Assembly (NCBI GenBank): GCA_041676625.1
Contig: JBAYRN010000009.1
Location: forward strand, 1 to 64,000
DNA: 64,000 bases
Direction: 5' to 3'
Source: JAEXNA01 sp041676625
Lineage (GTDB): Bacteria; Vulcanimicrobiota; Xenobia; Xenobiales; JADMJV01
Shown here: one piece after another, positions 22,719-32,100 of the stretch
Position numbering within the stretch: the stretch's first letter is position 1
How the letters are laid out: each line of letters opens with the position of its first letter
The notes under the pieces: model-generated
The model's input: the letters and a program-made list of their open reading frames with translations, nothing else
Databases searched by the model: none
Told to the model about the DNA's origin: nothing
Made by a program: the position numbers and the translations under genes

Positions 22719-24914
22719 ATGCTCGGACGTTTCGGAAAGAAAATGCGCGGTCTCCTCCAGAAGGAGATCAATCTAGAAAAGCGCGTGGCGGAGGCACGAG
22801 CCGAGCGAGAGCCTTTGGTGCTTTCGGACGAAGAGCTGCTGGCCCAATTTCGAGCTTTGAGTTCCGAGCTCGAAGAAGCCATGCAGGAAGCCCGAAAGAA
22901 CCGTTTCCAGCGAGCTCAGAAAAAGCTCGCCGATCACGTCGTGGAGCGATTGAAACCGCGTTTTTTCTTGCATTCGTCCCAGAAAGATAAGCTGGTCGCG
23001 CAACTCCCCAACGATTCCATCCCTTTGCGCAAGACAATCATGGTCGCCGAGGAAGCCAAAGGTCGTAACTTCCTGGCTCTGGGCATCGAGAAGTCCTTCC
23101 CAGGCGCCGTCGACTGGTTCACCGATTTCGGCGAAAACTCTTGGATTTTCGGTGCCGACTCAGATCTAAGAGACGTGCTCAAACGCCCTAACGAAAGCAG
23201 TAACGACGACCTGGGCCCGGTAGAAGCGACCTGGGACCTGAATCGCCATGGACATTTCGTAGACATGGGGCGTACCTACTGGATCACCGGTTGGGAGACC
23301 ATGGTCAGTGAATTCATCGTCCAGGCCGTGGACTGGGTTGAGCGCAATCCAGCACTTTATGGTATCAACTGGCTTGACCCCAGTACCATCGCTGCTCGCA
23401 CGGTCAACTGGATGCTGGCCCTCAGCATGTTCGGCCATTCCGACCAGATGCAGGCCGAGGTGACGGCCCGTATCTTAAAATGCCTGGTCATCCACGGCGC
23501 GATCCTGGCGGATTTGCTGGAAGAGCCTGATGATAGCAGGACGCCCTTTCAACTCCTGGCGGCGGCTTCAGCCTTGAACATGCTCTCGATGTATCTACCG
23601 GAGCTAAAATCGGCTCAGCGGTGGTACGACATTTCGGCCCAGAATATTGCCAAGCGAGGATGGGAGTCCATGGGTCGCGGAGGCTTTCACCTCAGTGGAT
23701 CGGCGGCCCGCCATCGAGAACTGCTGGAGTGGTTGCTGTTGCCTGAAATCCTTCATCGGCTCAATGGACTGCCTTCACCCAAGGGGTTGCGCGAAGCTGC
23801 CGAAACAGCTTGCGAATCCCTGGCGCTCATGACCCCACCCGACCGATTGGCGGTGGACATAGGCTCTCCGGGAGGCCACTCCTTTCTGGGCCGCCACGCC
23901 GGCGCCTCGGCCCACGCCCGACGTCTTTTGGCGCTGGGTGCGGTGGCCTGTCAACGCGATGATTTCAGACCGGGAGTGGAAATGCCGGATGAACTCTGGT
24001 GGTGGCTGGGCTCCCAGGCCCAGGGCTTGTACCAGAGCATGGAAGTGGGGGTCAGCGGCTCCCCCACCACCCGCTGCTTTGCCGAGGCCGGCCTGGTCGT
24101 CACCCGGGACGATTGGGAACGCAAAGCCAACTGGTGCCTGCTGAGAGGGAATCCGAAATCTTCGCTGCTGGAAACCGCTCCCTCCGCACCCGCTTCGGTT
24201 CCTCTTCATGACGACGCCCTTCATCTCTCTTTGTGCCTGGAGGGTGAATCGGTCTTTGTGGAACCTGGAGGGCCCTCGGAAACTCACCTGGTTCAGCCAA
24301 GCTTTGCCCGTATTACCGCCCACAGCGCCCCTCGAGTTGGACGGGAGAGAGAGCCGCTGTGCCTGGATCGAGTTTCTTCTCGAATCGAAACCAGCGTTTA
24401 TCAAACCAAACTACCCGGAGCCGGTCGCTACCTGGCGGCCCATCGTCCGGTCTGGCTGTTGCCGGACAAACCCTGGATGCTCTGGCGCGAAGTGCTGTTT
24501 CTGCCCGAAAGCAAGCACCTGTGTATCCGAGACACCCTGGAGGCCGAAGGCGAACTGGATTTCGAGACAAACCTGCTGCTAGCGCCTCATCTAGATATCC
24601 TGATGCGGGGCGACATGGGTTGCTTGATTCGGGGCAAGAAACTCCAGGCCCGGCTGGTGCCCATCTTTCCTTCGCGGTTTCGCTACTCCCTCAAACGCGG
24701 ACAAAAAGAGCCGATCTGCGGCTGGTGCTACCGAAACTCCCGCCCCATCCCCACCTACAGCCTGCGATACTTCACCCGTTTGCAAGCGCCCTTCTCCACT
24801 TACCTGTGGATGGTTTGGGACCCCAACGACACCAAGGTTCCCCGCACTGAAGATCTGGACCGGCAATACGAAGAAGCCCGCAGACTCTGCGGGCCACTCG
24901 AAACCAACTCATAA
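22719..24914 (+). CDS. Heparinase II/III-like polysaccharide lyase family protein
   Basis: A 731-residue protein resembling the heparinase II/III and alginate-lyase-like architecture often found in exopolysaccharide clusters. It has an N-terminal basic and coiled region (residues 1-80), an alpha-toroid part with GPVEATWDLNRHGHFVDMGR, WVERNPALYGINWLDPSTIAARTVNW (cited in part), RGGFHLSGSAARHRELLEW, and a beta-rich C-terminal half. No signal peptide is visible, so the location is uncertain. It is the last gene of the ABC-DegT-heparinase run, 15 bases after DegT. Substrate unknown; catalytic residues were not assigned. Confidence 0.8.
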   Translation: MLGRFGKKMRGLLQKEINLEKRVAEARAEREPLVLSDEELLAQFRALSSELEEAMQEARKNRFQRAQKKLADHVVERLKPRFFLHSSQKDKLVAQLPNDSIPLRKTIMVAEEAKGRNFLALGIEKSFPGAVDWFTDFGENSWIFGADSDLRDVLKRPNESSNDDLGPVEATWDLNRHGHFVDMGRTYWITGWETMVSEFIVQAVDWVERNPALYGINWLDPSTIAARTVNWMLALSMFGHSDQMQAEVTARILKCLVIHGAILADLLEEPDDSRTPFQLLAAASALNMLSMYLPELKSAQRWYDISAQNIAKRGWESMGRGGFHLSGSAARHRELLEWLLLPEILHRLNGLPSPKGLREAAETACESLALMTPPDRLAVDIGSPGGHSFLGRHAGASAHARRLLALGAVACQRDDFRPGVEMPDELWWWLGSQAQGLYQSMEVGVSGSPTTRCFAEAGLVVTRDDWERKANWCLLRGNPKSSLLETAPSAPASVPLHDDALHLSLCLEGESVFVEPGGPSETHLVQPSFARITAHSAPRVGREREPLCLDRVSSRIETSVYQTKLPGAGRYLAAHRPVWLLPDKPWMLWREVLFLPESKHLCIRDTLEAEGELDFETNLLLAPHLDILMRGDMGCLIRGKKLQARLVPIFPSRFRYSLKRGQKEPICGWCYRNSRPIPTYSLRYFTRLQAPFSTYLWMVWDPNDTKVPRTEDLDRQYEEARRLCGPLETNS

Positions 24915-24929
24915 AACCCTTACGTAAAA

Positions 24930-26357
24930 TTAAAGCGGACGGTCCCAGCGAGCCAGCATGGCCACCAATTCATCTTGCAGGTCCACCGCCGGCCAGGTGA
25001 TATCCACATCGTTGACCAGGATCGAAAACCCGACCGTCTCCCCGTAGGCTGTGACCACATAGCCGGAGAGCCCGGAATGGTTGTTCAAGGTGCCGGTTTT
25101 TGCTCTGACCACGCTGCCCCCCAGGCGGCTGCGCATGGTGCCCTCTCCTGCCGCCGGCAGAGTATCGATAAAGAGTTGTCCCTGGGGGTGATCCCACATG
25201 GCCTTCAGCAGGTACACCAGTTGAAAGGGAGCTATCCGGTTGCGCTCCGAAAGACCGCTGCCGTCGTCCATTCGCAAGCCCACATCGGAAATATTCTTGC
25301 GCTTAAAAAAGTCTCTCACCACGGCTTCACTGTTTCTCACGTTGCCGAGACCCACCACGTTGGCTCCGAGTCTGCGAAAGATGTGCTGAGCAAAAAGGTT
25401 GTTGCTGTCCACGTTGGTGGCTTCCAACAGTTCGACCAGTTTGGGGCTGCGGTGGCGAGCGATCAGGACCTTGTTGGCCAGTGAGGCCGGCTCCCCCTCG
25501 GGCACCAGTCGCCATTTTCCGTCGATGCGGATGTTCTTGTTGGTGAGCACCCTGAAGCAGACACTGGCAGCCATGCGCACGGGATCAAAAATGGTGATGG
25601 TGGTCTGGGCCGTGCTGCCTGGCGCAACGAATCCGTGCAGGGTTATCCGGTCCGAATTGCGCGGACGCTCGGCCCAGATCTGGTTATTTCCGCCGATCTT
25701 GACTTTGTTGATGAACTCCAGGGAGCCGGTCGGAGGGTCGGTGCTGACCCCGTTGGAGCCTACACTCACCGTCACCACGTTCTGATTGAGTCCGATCCCG
25801 GCCACCGAAGCCGCGTACCCCGAAAGGAGATAGCGGGAATGGTAAGCGCTGCTGATGAACTCGCGATCAAAATCTGAATCGTCGACCACCAGATCGCCGG
25901 TCACACGATTCACGCCGTTTCGTTTGAGAACGTCGGCCATGCTGGCAAACGGTGCCGTGGAACTATCGACGTAAGGAGGAAAGAAGGTGGGGTCCCCGGC
26001 TCCCTTGAGCACCAGGTCACCCTCCAAGACCCCTCCTGTCGATGCGCTGGGTCCGTACAACCGGGTTTCAAAACGATAGTCCGGCCCCAACACGTCGAGG
26101 GCCACCGCGGTGGTCACTAACTTCAGGTTGGAAGCGGGGATCATCGGGCTGGTGCCGTTGTAAGAAAACGGAACCTTCCCGCTTTTCAAGACCTGTGTAC
26201 TGACCCCGACTTTTCCCCCATACTGCTGTTCAAACCCCTTGACCACGGCGGTGGCTGCCCGATTAAAATCCTTTCCGGAAGCCGGAGTACCCTGGGCGAG
26301 TCCCGGCCAACACGCCGCAGCAAAAAAGAATAAAACAGATAGGACACGTAACTTCAT
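24930..26357 (-). CDS. dacB: D-alanyl-D-alanine carboxypeptidase / endopeptidase (PBP4, DacB, family S13)
   Basis: A 475-residue periplasmic peptidoglycan hydrolase. The signal peptide is MKLRVLSVLFFFAAACWPGL with a probable cleavage near residue 22. Catalytic motifs: SxxK = S76-N-L-K79, SxN = SNN near residue 319, and KTG in VRAKTGTLNN near residue 419. The region between motifs 1 and 2 carries the extra domain typical of S13 enzymes. It is convergent with the heparinase-like gene and divergent from the YihY/BrkB gene. Confidence 0.92.
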   Translation of the reverse strand: MKLRVLSVLFFFAAACWPGLAQGTPASGKDFNRAATAVVKGFEQQYGGKVGVSTQVLKSGKVPFSYNGTSPMIPASNLKLVTTAVALDVLGPDYRFETRLYGPSASTGGVLEGDLVLKGAGDPTFFPPYVDSSTAPFASMADVLKRNGVNRVTGDLVVDDSDFDREFISSAYHSRYLLSGYAASVAGIGLNQNVVTVSVGSNGVSTDPPTGSLEFINKVKIGGNNQIWAERPRNSDRITLHGFVAPGSTAQTTITIFDPVRMAASVCFRVLTNKNIRIDGKWRLVPEGEPASLANKVLIARHRSPKLVELLEATNVDSNNLFAQHIFRRLGANVVGLGNVRNSEAVVRDFFKRKNISDVGLRMDDGSGLSERNRIAPFQLVYLLKAMWDHPQGQLFIDTLPAAGEGTMRSRLGGSVVRAKTGTLNNHSGLSGYVVTAYGETVGFSILVNDVDITWPAVDLQDELVAMLARWDRPL

Positions 26358-26442
26358 GCAGAAGTTATCCTCGCTCTCTATCCCGGAATCCTCTCTGTAT
26401 TTGAAATTAATTCAAAAATATTTATAATGAGTCCACACTGAT

Positions 26443-27354
26443 ATGAAACTCCGATCCTGGATCAAAGCTGCCAAGCACCCTTTTCGTACGATACGTCGCG
26501 TAGCTTCAGAATTCTCTGCCGACGACGGTCCGTTTGTGGCGGCCGGTATCTCGTTTTACGCCTTCTTCTCTCTCTTTCCGCTGGTCTTGATCTCGGTGGC
26601 CATTCTCAGTTACATCTACACCCCGGAAGAGGCGATCACCGGCGCCATCAACCTGGCCTCGCTCTTTGTGCCCCAGGATATGTCCACGTTTTTGGAGATG
26701 AACGTACGGCAGCTTTTTGAGTCTGGAACCAAAGTAGGATTGGCCGGCATTTTGATCTTGCTGTGGTCGGGACGGCAGCTCTTTCGAGCTATGGAGCTTG
26801 CCTTGCACCGGGCCTGGGACATACCGCTGCGAAGAAACTGGTTGGTGGGCAATCTCTTAGCCATGATGCTGGTACTGTTGAACACCGCGGTGGTCCTGGG
26901 CGTGGGTGCTCTCTCGCTCTTTCTTAGCTGGGCTCGGCTAAAGGTAGAAAACGCTCCCCTACCCCACCTGATGGACGAAGGTTGGTCGGTGGTCGACGCC
27001 TACTTTTTTTCCCACGTCCATTCCTGGTTCGTGGTTCCGGGAGCGGTGACCCTGATGTTTCTCATGCTCTATATGATCCTGCCCTCCCGGCAGGTGCCCA
27101 TCGCCATGGCGATACCCGGTGCCCTCTTCGCAGCCGCTGCCTGGAAAGTCTCGTCCTGGGTTTATCTGACCTACATCCTGAAATTCGGCTCGGAAAACGC
27201 CATCTTCGGCACCATCTGGGGGATCGTGGGGATGCTGGTCTGGCTGTACATCGAAGCCAGCGTCTTCGTGCTGGGTGCAGAACTGGTGTTTGTCACCATG
27301 GACTCCAGCGACCGGGCCATCCTGGGCGGTGGGGGCGACAAGAAAGAGAGGTGA
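26443..27354 (+). CDS. YihY/BrkB-family integral membrane protein
   Basis: A 303-residue polytopic protein of the YihY/BrkB family (once called ribonuclease BN by error in some genomes). Signatures: FVAAGISFYAFFSLFPLVL near residue 30, LILLWSGRQLFRAMELALHRAWDI region (partly cited), and the late FGTIWGIVGMLVWLYIEASVFVLGAEL. About six membrane helices. Function of the family is unsettled. It is transcribed away from dacB; the 85-base gap between them is AT-rich (AATTAATTCAAAAATATTTATAATG region in part) and should hold promoters for both. Confidence 0.9.
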   Translation: MKLRSWIKAAKHPFRTIRRVASEFSADDGPFVAAGISFYAFFSLFPLVLISVAILSYIYTPEEAITGAINLASLFVPQDMSTFLEMNVRQLFESGTKVGLAGILILLWSGRQLFRAMELALHRAWDIPLRRNWLVGNLLAMMLVLLNTAVVLGVGALSLFLSWARLKVENAPLPHLMDEGWSVVDAYFFSHVHSWFVVPGAVTLMFLMLYMILPSRQVPIAMAIPGALFAAAAWKVSSWVYLTYILKFGSENAIFGTIWGIVGMLVWLYIEASVFVLGAELVFVTMDSSDRAILGGGGDKKER

Positions 27355-27367
27355 GGGTTTCTCCGGC

Positions 27368-29074
27368 CTAACGCAGCACCGGGCTGCCGAACATCCAGCC
27401 TCTAAACAGGGTGTTTTGGGGTTTTTCGGTATCGAGCAGGCGGGCCAGGTCGCTCCCCCGGGGAGCTTGCACAGCCCTCAGCAAGCGCTCTCTGGAGCGC
27501 TCGCGCTGGCGGCGGGGGTTCTCCTCTTCATTTTCCACGTTAGCCAGGAATAGGCGACCGGTGCTACCCAGCCGGTCCAGGAGGGTGGCGGTGTCACGCC
27601 ACAACTCGGTGGGGGATGACTTTCCCTGAGCTCCCCGGGGAAGCTCGCTATAGATGACCCCCAGGGTTTTCTGGTAACCTCCGGCTTCAACAGCCTGGGC
27701 AAGTTCCGTAGGCGACACCTGACCGTCGGCAAAGCGCAGATTCTTGCCCCCTACCAGCGCTCCCGGCATGCTGAAGGTTTCGCAGTAGAGCAGCAACTCA
27801 CTGGCTTGTCGGTTGTCCCTCAGTTCGGCCAGGAAATCTTCGACGGAGGTTTTAGGACCTTCCAGGATGGTCAACTGGGATTCTGAAAAGCCGGCCTTCA
27901 CCAGCGCCTCTTTCAAGCGTTTCCCTTTCAGCTTGTCATCCAGAGAAACGATCACCGCGCGCCGAGCATCGGTTTCGGGGGCAGGCGACCCCTCGGGTCC
28001 CTCGACCCAGAGTTCCCGAAAGGCGGCGTGTCCTTCATTGTCCCGGGCGCTCATCATAAAGCTGTTCCAGCCCGGCAGAAGCTCCCGAGCCAGATTGAAC
28101 TTCAGGGCCCGGATCCCGACCCCTTCGGGGCTCTGCCAGGCCAACTGGCCGTTGTGCCGGACCTCGACATTCTCCAGGGTCTTCTCTGAGATGGCGGTGC
28201 CCAGGATGTCCACCGCCGAACTGCTCAGCGTGGAAAAGTCGAGGGGCTGCCCGATGTCGAACCGAATTCGCTCCACCTGAGTACCCAGCGGCAAGATCAC
28301 TTCATGACGCTCCACCGTACGCCCCAGAAGAGTCCCGTTGATCATCTCCAGGAACTCAAGCTCCAGCAAGACCCTGGCCATCCCGCCTTCCAGTACCTCC
28401 ACGGTACCCAGGCCTTGAGGCAGAACCGCCCGGACTCGCTCGTAACCGGGGCCGGCTACCAGTTCTAGAAGGCCGAAAGATTGGCTGCGAGCGGTCACCT
28501 TGCTCCCCTCACCCTGGGGGCTTTGCATGATGTAGACGCTGCCGTCGTACCCCACCGCGACCACGTCCGACAGGCCGTCACTATCCACATCCTGAGTGGT
28601 CATGGCCCGAACCTCGGGAAGAGCCGTGGATAGAGTCCCTAGTTGGGGGCTTTCCACGGTCAGGATCTTCTCCCCGTCCTTATCGTCTTCCCGAGAGATT
28701 CTAGAGCGGGAAATCCAGGACAAGATGTCGGGCGCGGGGTGGTCCGAGTCTACCCGAAACATCCGAAACTGCTGAGAGGTGTCGCCCCAACTGCCAGGCA
28801 GCACTCCGCTGTCCAGGCCTTGCTTAAGCATGCTCGCGTAGGCGTCCATCAGTGCAGCGTATCGAGCGAAGGCCACTCCTTGAGTGGTGGACGCGCGCCC
28901 CTCGACTGTCACCGTCCGGCCACTCACCTTCACGGCATCGGTCGGGGCCGGTTCGGGCGCGCTGCGAGACACCTCCTGGGCCAGGCAAAGATGTAAGGTG
29001 ATCAATACGGCCACGATACCGAAGGCAAAGCTCTGGGGACGATACAGCAGACCTCTCTGCTTGTTCTGCTTCAT
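27368..29074 (-). CDS. Secreted VCBS/FG-GAP and caspase-like protein of unknown function
   Basis: About 568 residues from ATG 29074; an in-frame ATG at 29155 would add 27 residues without features. A signal-like hydrophobic segment SFAFGIVAVLITLHLCLA is near the N-terminus. Then come an LPP20-like stretch (VKVSGRTVTVEGRAST), one calcium-type FG-GAP/VCBS repeat (DVDSDGLSDVVAVGYDG), a beta-sandwich-like middle and a C-terminal alpha/beta part (ARRAVIVSLDD ... LRDNRQASELLLYCETFS) reminiscent of caspase-like folds. The His/Cys dyad is not obvious, so catalysis is doubtful. The family is not recognised with certainty. It is divergent from the SecA-like gene. Confidence 0.6.
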   Translation of the reverse strand: MKQNKQRGLLYRPQSFAFGIVAVLITLHLCLAQEVSRSAPEPAPTDAVKVSGRTVTVEGRASTTQGVAFARYAALMDAYASMLKQGLDSGVLPGSWGDTSQQFRMFRVDSDHPAPDILSWISRSRISREDDKDGEKILTVESPQLGTLSTALPEVRAMTTQDVDSDGLSDVVAVGYDGSVYIMQSPQGEGSKVTARSQSFGLLELVAGPGYERVRAVLPQGLGTVEVLEGGMARVLLELEFLEMINGTLLGRTVERHEVILPLGTQVERIRFDIGQPLDFSTLSSSAVDILGTAISEKTLENVEVRHNGQLAWQSPEGVGIRALKFNLARELLPGWNSFMMSARDNEGHAAFRELWVEGPEGSPAPETDARRAVIVSLDDKLKGKRLKEALVKAGFSESQLTILEGPKTSVEDFLAELRDNRQASELLLYCETFSMPGALVGGKNLRFADGQVSPTELAQAVEAGGYQKTLGVIYSELPRGAQGKSSPTELWRDTATLLDRLGSTGRLFLANVENEEENPRRQRERSRERLLRAVQAPRGSDLARLLDTEKPQNTLFRGWMFGSPVLR

Positions 29075-29157
29075 GCCAAACCCGTTCCCTTCACCGCATG
29101 ACCGCACCTGCTGGTAAACTTTTCCCCAAAGCCGTCCATCGGTCGTTCGATCCATGA

Positions 29158-29163
29158 TATAAT
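29158..29163 (+). promoter_or_regulatory. TATAAT box directly before the SecA-like start
   Basis: A perfect TATAAT ends 7 bases before GTG 29170. If used as a -10 element, transcription would start at or next to the start codon and give a leaderless mRNA. There is no convincing -35 and no Shine-Dalgarno before the GTG. Confidence 0.35.
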
Positions 29164-29169
29164 CCCCCA

Positions 29170-32100
29170 GTGAAAGCGCAGGTCACATCTTCCGGAGGGC
29201 AGATCGCACCTACCAATCGTGCGGTGGTGCGCGAGTCCTCCAAACCTGCCCCCGGTCCGGAATCAACTCCCGAACCGTCCGACGTCTTCCGCTCCGAAGC
29301 CCTGCTGGAAGCCCCCACTAAAGACGACAAGGTCGCTTCTCCAGAGCGAAGGAGCGAGGCCTCTCAGCCAGCTATTGCTTCACCCTCTTCGGCCAGGTCC
29401 ACCAATTCAGGAAGCCCGGCCGTGCTCACGCAACTGGATGAAACTCCGGTCCCGGAGCAGCCTCCCGGCGAGAAAGGCTTAACCCTGGCCGAACTGGCCC
29501 GCTCTGCCACCCAAGGGATCCGTAACCTTGTATTGGGCGACCAACTCAAGCCGTTTCGAGCCGAACTGGAGGCCATCAACCAGGCCGCGGACCAGGCCGC
29601 CGAACTGAAAACCCCGCAGCAGTTCGCCGCCAAAACAGCAGAGTTTAAAGCTCGTCTGGCCCAGGGCGAACCCCTCGACTCCATGCGCGTGGAAGCCTAC
29701 GCGGTGGCCCGGGAAGCGGCCAAACAGGCGACCGGGATGTTCGCCTTCGATTGCCAGGTCCTGGGAGCCCTGGCCATGGACGACGGGCACATCTCCGAGA
29801 TGAGGACCGGGGAGGGCAAGACCCTGACCGCCGTACTCCCCCTGTACCTCAACGCACTGGCCGGCCAAGGCGCTCACCTGATCACCGTCAACGAGACCCT
29901 GGCCCGGCGAGACGCCGAATGGATGGGCCCCATCTTTGAAAAGCTGGGAATGTCGGTGGGTTGTGTGACCGAGGACCAGGGCCCGACCGAAAAAAAGGCC
30001 GGTTACAATTGCGACGTGACCTACGTGAGCGATCGAGCCCTGGGCTTTGATTTCTTGAGGGATCGCGGGGCCCTGGACCCGGCAGAACGGGTGCAGCGGG
30101 GCATGTTTTTTGCCCTCATCGACGAAGTGGATGAAGTGGCCATCGACGAGGCCCGTACCCCCATGATCATGTCCGGCAAAGCAGGTGTTGCCTCCCCGGA
30201 TTATGAGGTCTTTCGAACGATCGTCAAGGACCTTGTTCCCGGTGAAGATTTCAATATCGATGAAGAGAGTCGCTCGGCCTGGCTGACCGACGGTGGACTG
30301 CGGTTGGTGGAAAACGAAGTCACTCTGTTGGAAGCTCGACAGGCCCTGAGCACAGCCGCACCCCGGTCGGAGGAGGCGCTGCAGGCTCAACAGACCCTCG
30401 AGAAAGGGCAGCTTCTACGAGGCGCCATTCGTCGGGAAAACACCGCCCAAAAAACCTTCGATGACCTGGAGTACGAAAAGCCGAATCCGTTTGCCCGGGC
30501 GGTCGGTCTGAACGGAAAGTACGATCGCCAGGCGGCCCGGAGCGCTGAATCGGCCCTGAAGGTGGCCACCCAAATCCGAGAAAATTTGTCGAACGACGTG
30601 CCCACCGTCGATCTTTACAGTGAGGAGAACCTACCCCGAATTCATTACCTGGAGGCCTCCCTAAAAGCCCACACTCTGTTCGTCCGAGGCAAGGACTACA
30701 CGGTGGAAGACGATGAGGTCAAAATCGTGGACACCAACAAGGGCCGCGTTTCCGACGGCAAGCGCTACAGCAACGGCCTGCACCAGGCGCTGGAAGCCAA
30801 GGAAGGGCTACCAGTGGGAGCCGAAACCAAAACGATTTCCAAGATCACCATGCCTGAATTGATCGCCCAGTACGAGCGCAAGGCCGGAATGACCGGGACC
30901 GGAAAGACGTCCGAGGCCGAGTTTCTCAAGTTGTACGGCCTGGATGTGATCGAAATCCCCACCAACAAGCCGGTCATCCGAACCGACCACCCCGACCTGG
31001 TCTTTGCCAACAAAGAGACCAAGTTCCAGGCGGTGGTGGAAGAGGCCATGAAGGCAGCCTCCGAGGGTCGCCCGATCCTGGTCGGTACGGTCAGCGTGAA
31101 CTCCAACCGGGAGGTGGCGGCCCGTCTCTTGAAGGCAGGATGGCCCCCTGACAAGCTGCAGATTTTAAACGCCGAGCGGGTCAAAGGCGGGGAAGATTTC
31201 CACGACTCCAACGCCGGGCGGAGTGGCACCATCACTCTGACCACCGGGGAGCGCGGCGATAGCGTCCAGCCCGATCCGGTGAACTACAAGAAGATGGCTT
31301 TTTTGGCGTTCTCTGCTCTCGCCGAAGGCAAGCCGGTTCTGATCGACACCGACCGGCCCGAAGATGCCGAGCAGGTACGAGCCTGGCTTGAGAGCGCCGG
31401 CCCGGTGATGACCGACCGGGTGGACCCCGAGGCCCGGGGGGTACAGATCCGAGTACGCAAGAACCGAGAGCAGCCGGCACCGGAAGGTCTGCTCCACATC
31501 GATGCCGCTGAACACACCGTGGGAAAGGCTCACCGCTTCAAACTAGAGGAGAACGACCTGGCCGACCTGGTGCCCCGGGTTCTGGAGCTTTTTGCCGAGG
31601 GTGAGCCGGTGATCCTGGAGGCGGCCGGTAGCAAAGGTCTGAGTGAAGCCGCCGAGCAGCTCCTGGATCGCGGACTGGGCCTGGAGGCGCTTCCGATGGT
31701 GTGTGAGGGCAAGGAAAAAGAGAACGCCATGATCGAATTGGCCGGACGTTCCGGGGTGATCACGGTGGCCACCAATATGGCCGGGCGGGGTGCCAACATC
31801 AAGCCCGACCTGATCGCCATCGAGCGCCTCGCCGAGGCCGCTTTCGAACCGGCTTCAAACGGCCAGCCGGTCACCGTATCGGTGCAAAAAGAGTCGCAAG
31901 CCACCAAGATTCAACGCCTGCTAGAAGACCACATCGAGACCGTGATAGCCCGCACCCCGGAGCAGCAGGCGAAACCGGGTCAGGTGTTGCTCCGAGTGGA
32001 AAAGCAACCCCTCAAACCGACCGAGGGTGAGTTTCTCGACGGCGCGGACTTTGCCACCGGGGGCCTCTACGTGATCGGGACCGAGCGAGCCGCCTCCCGG

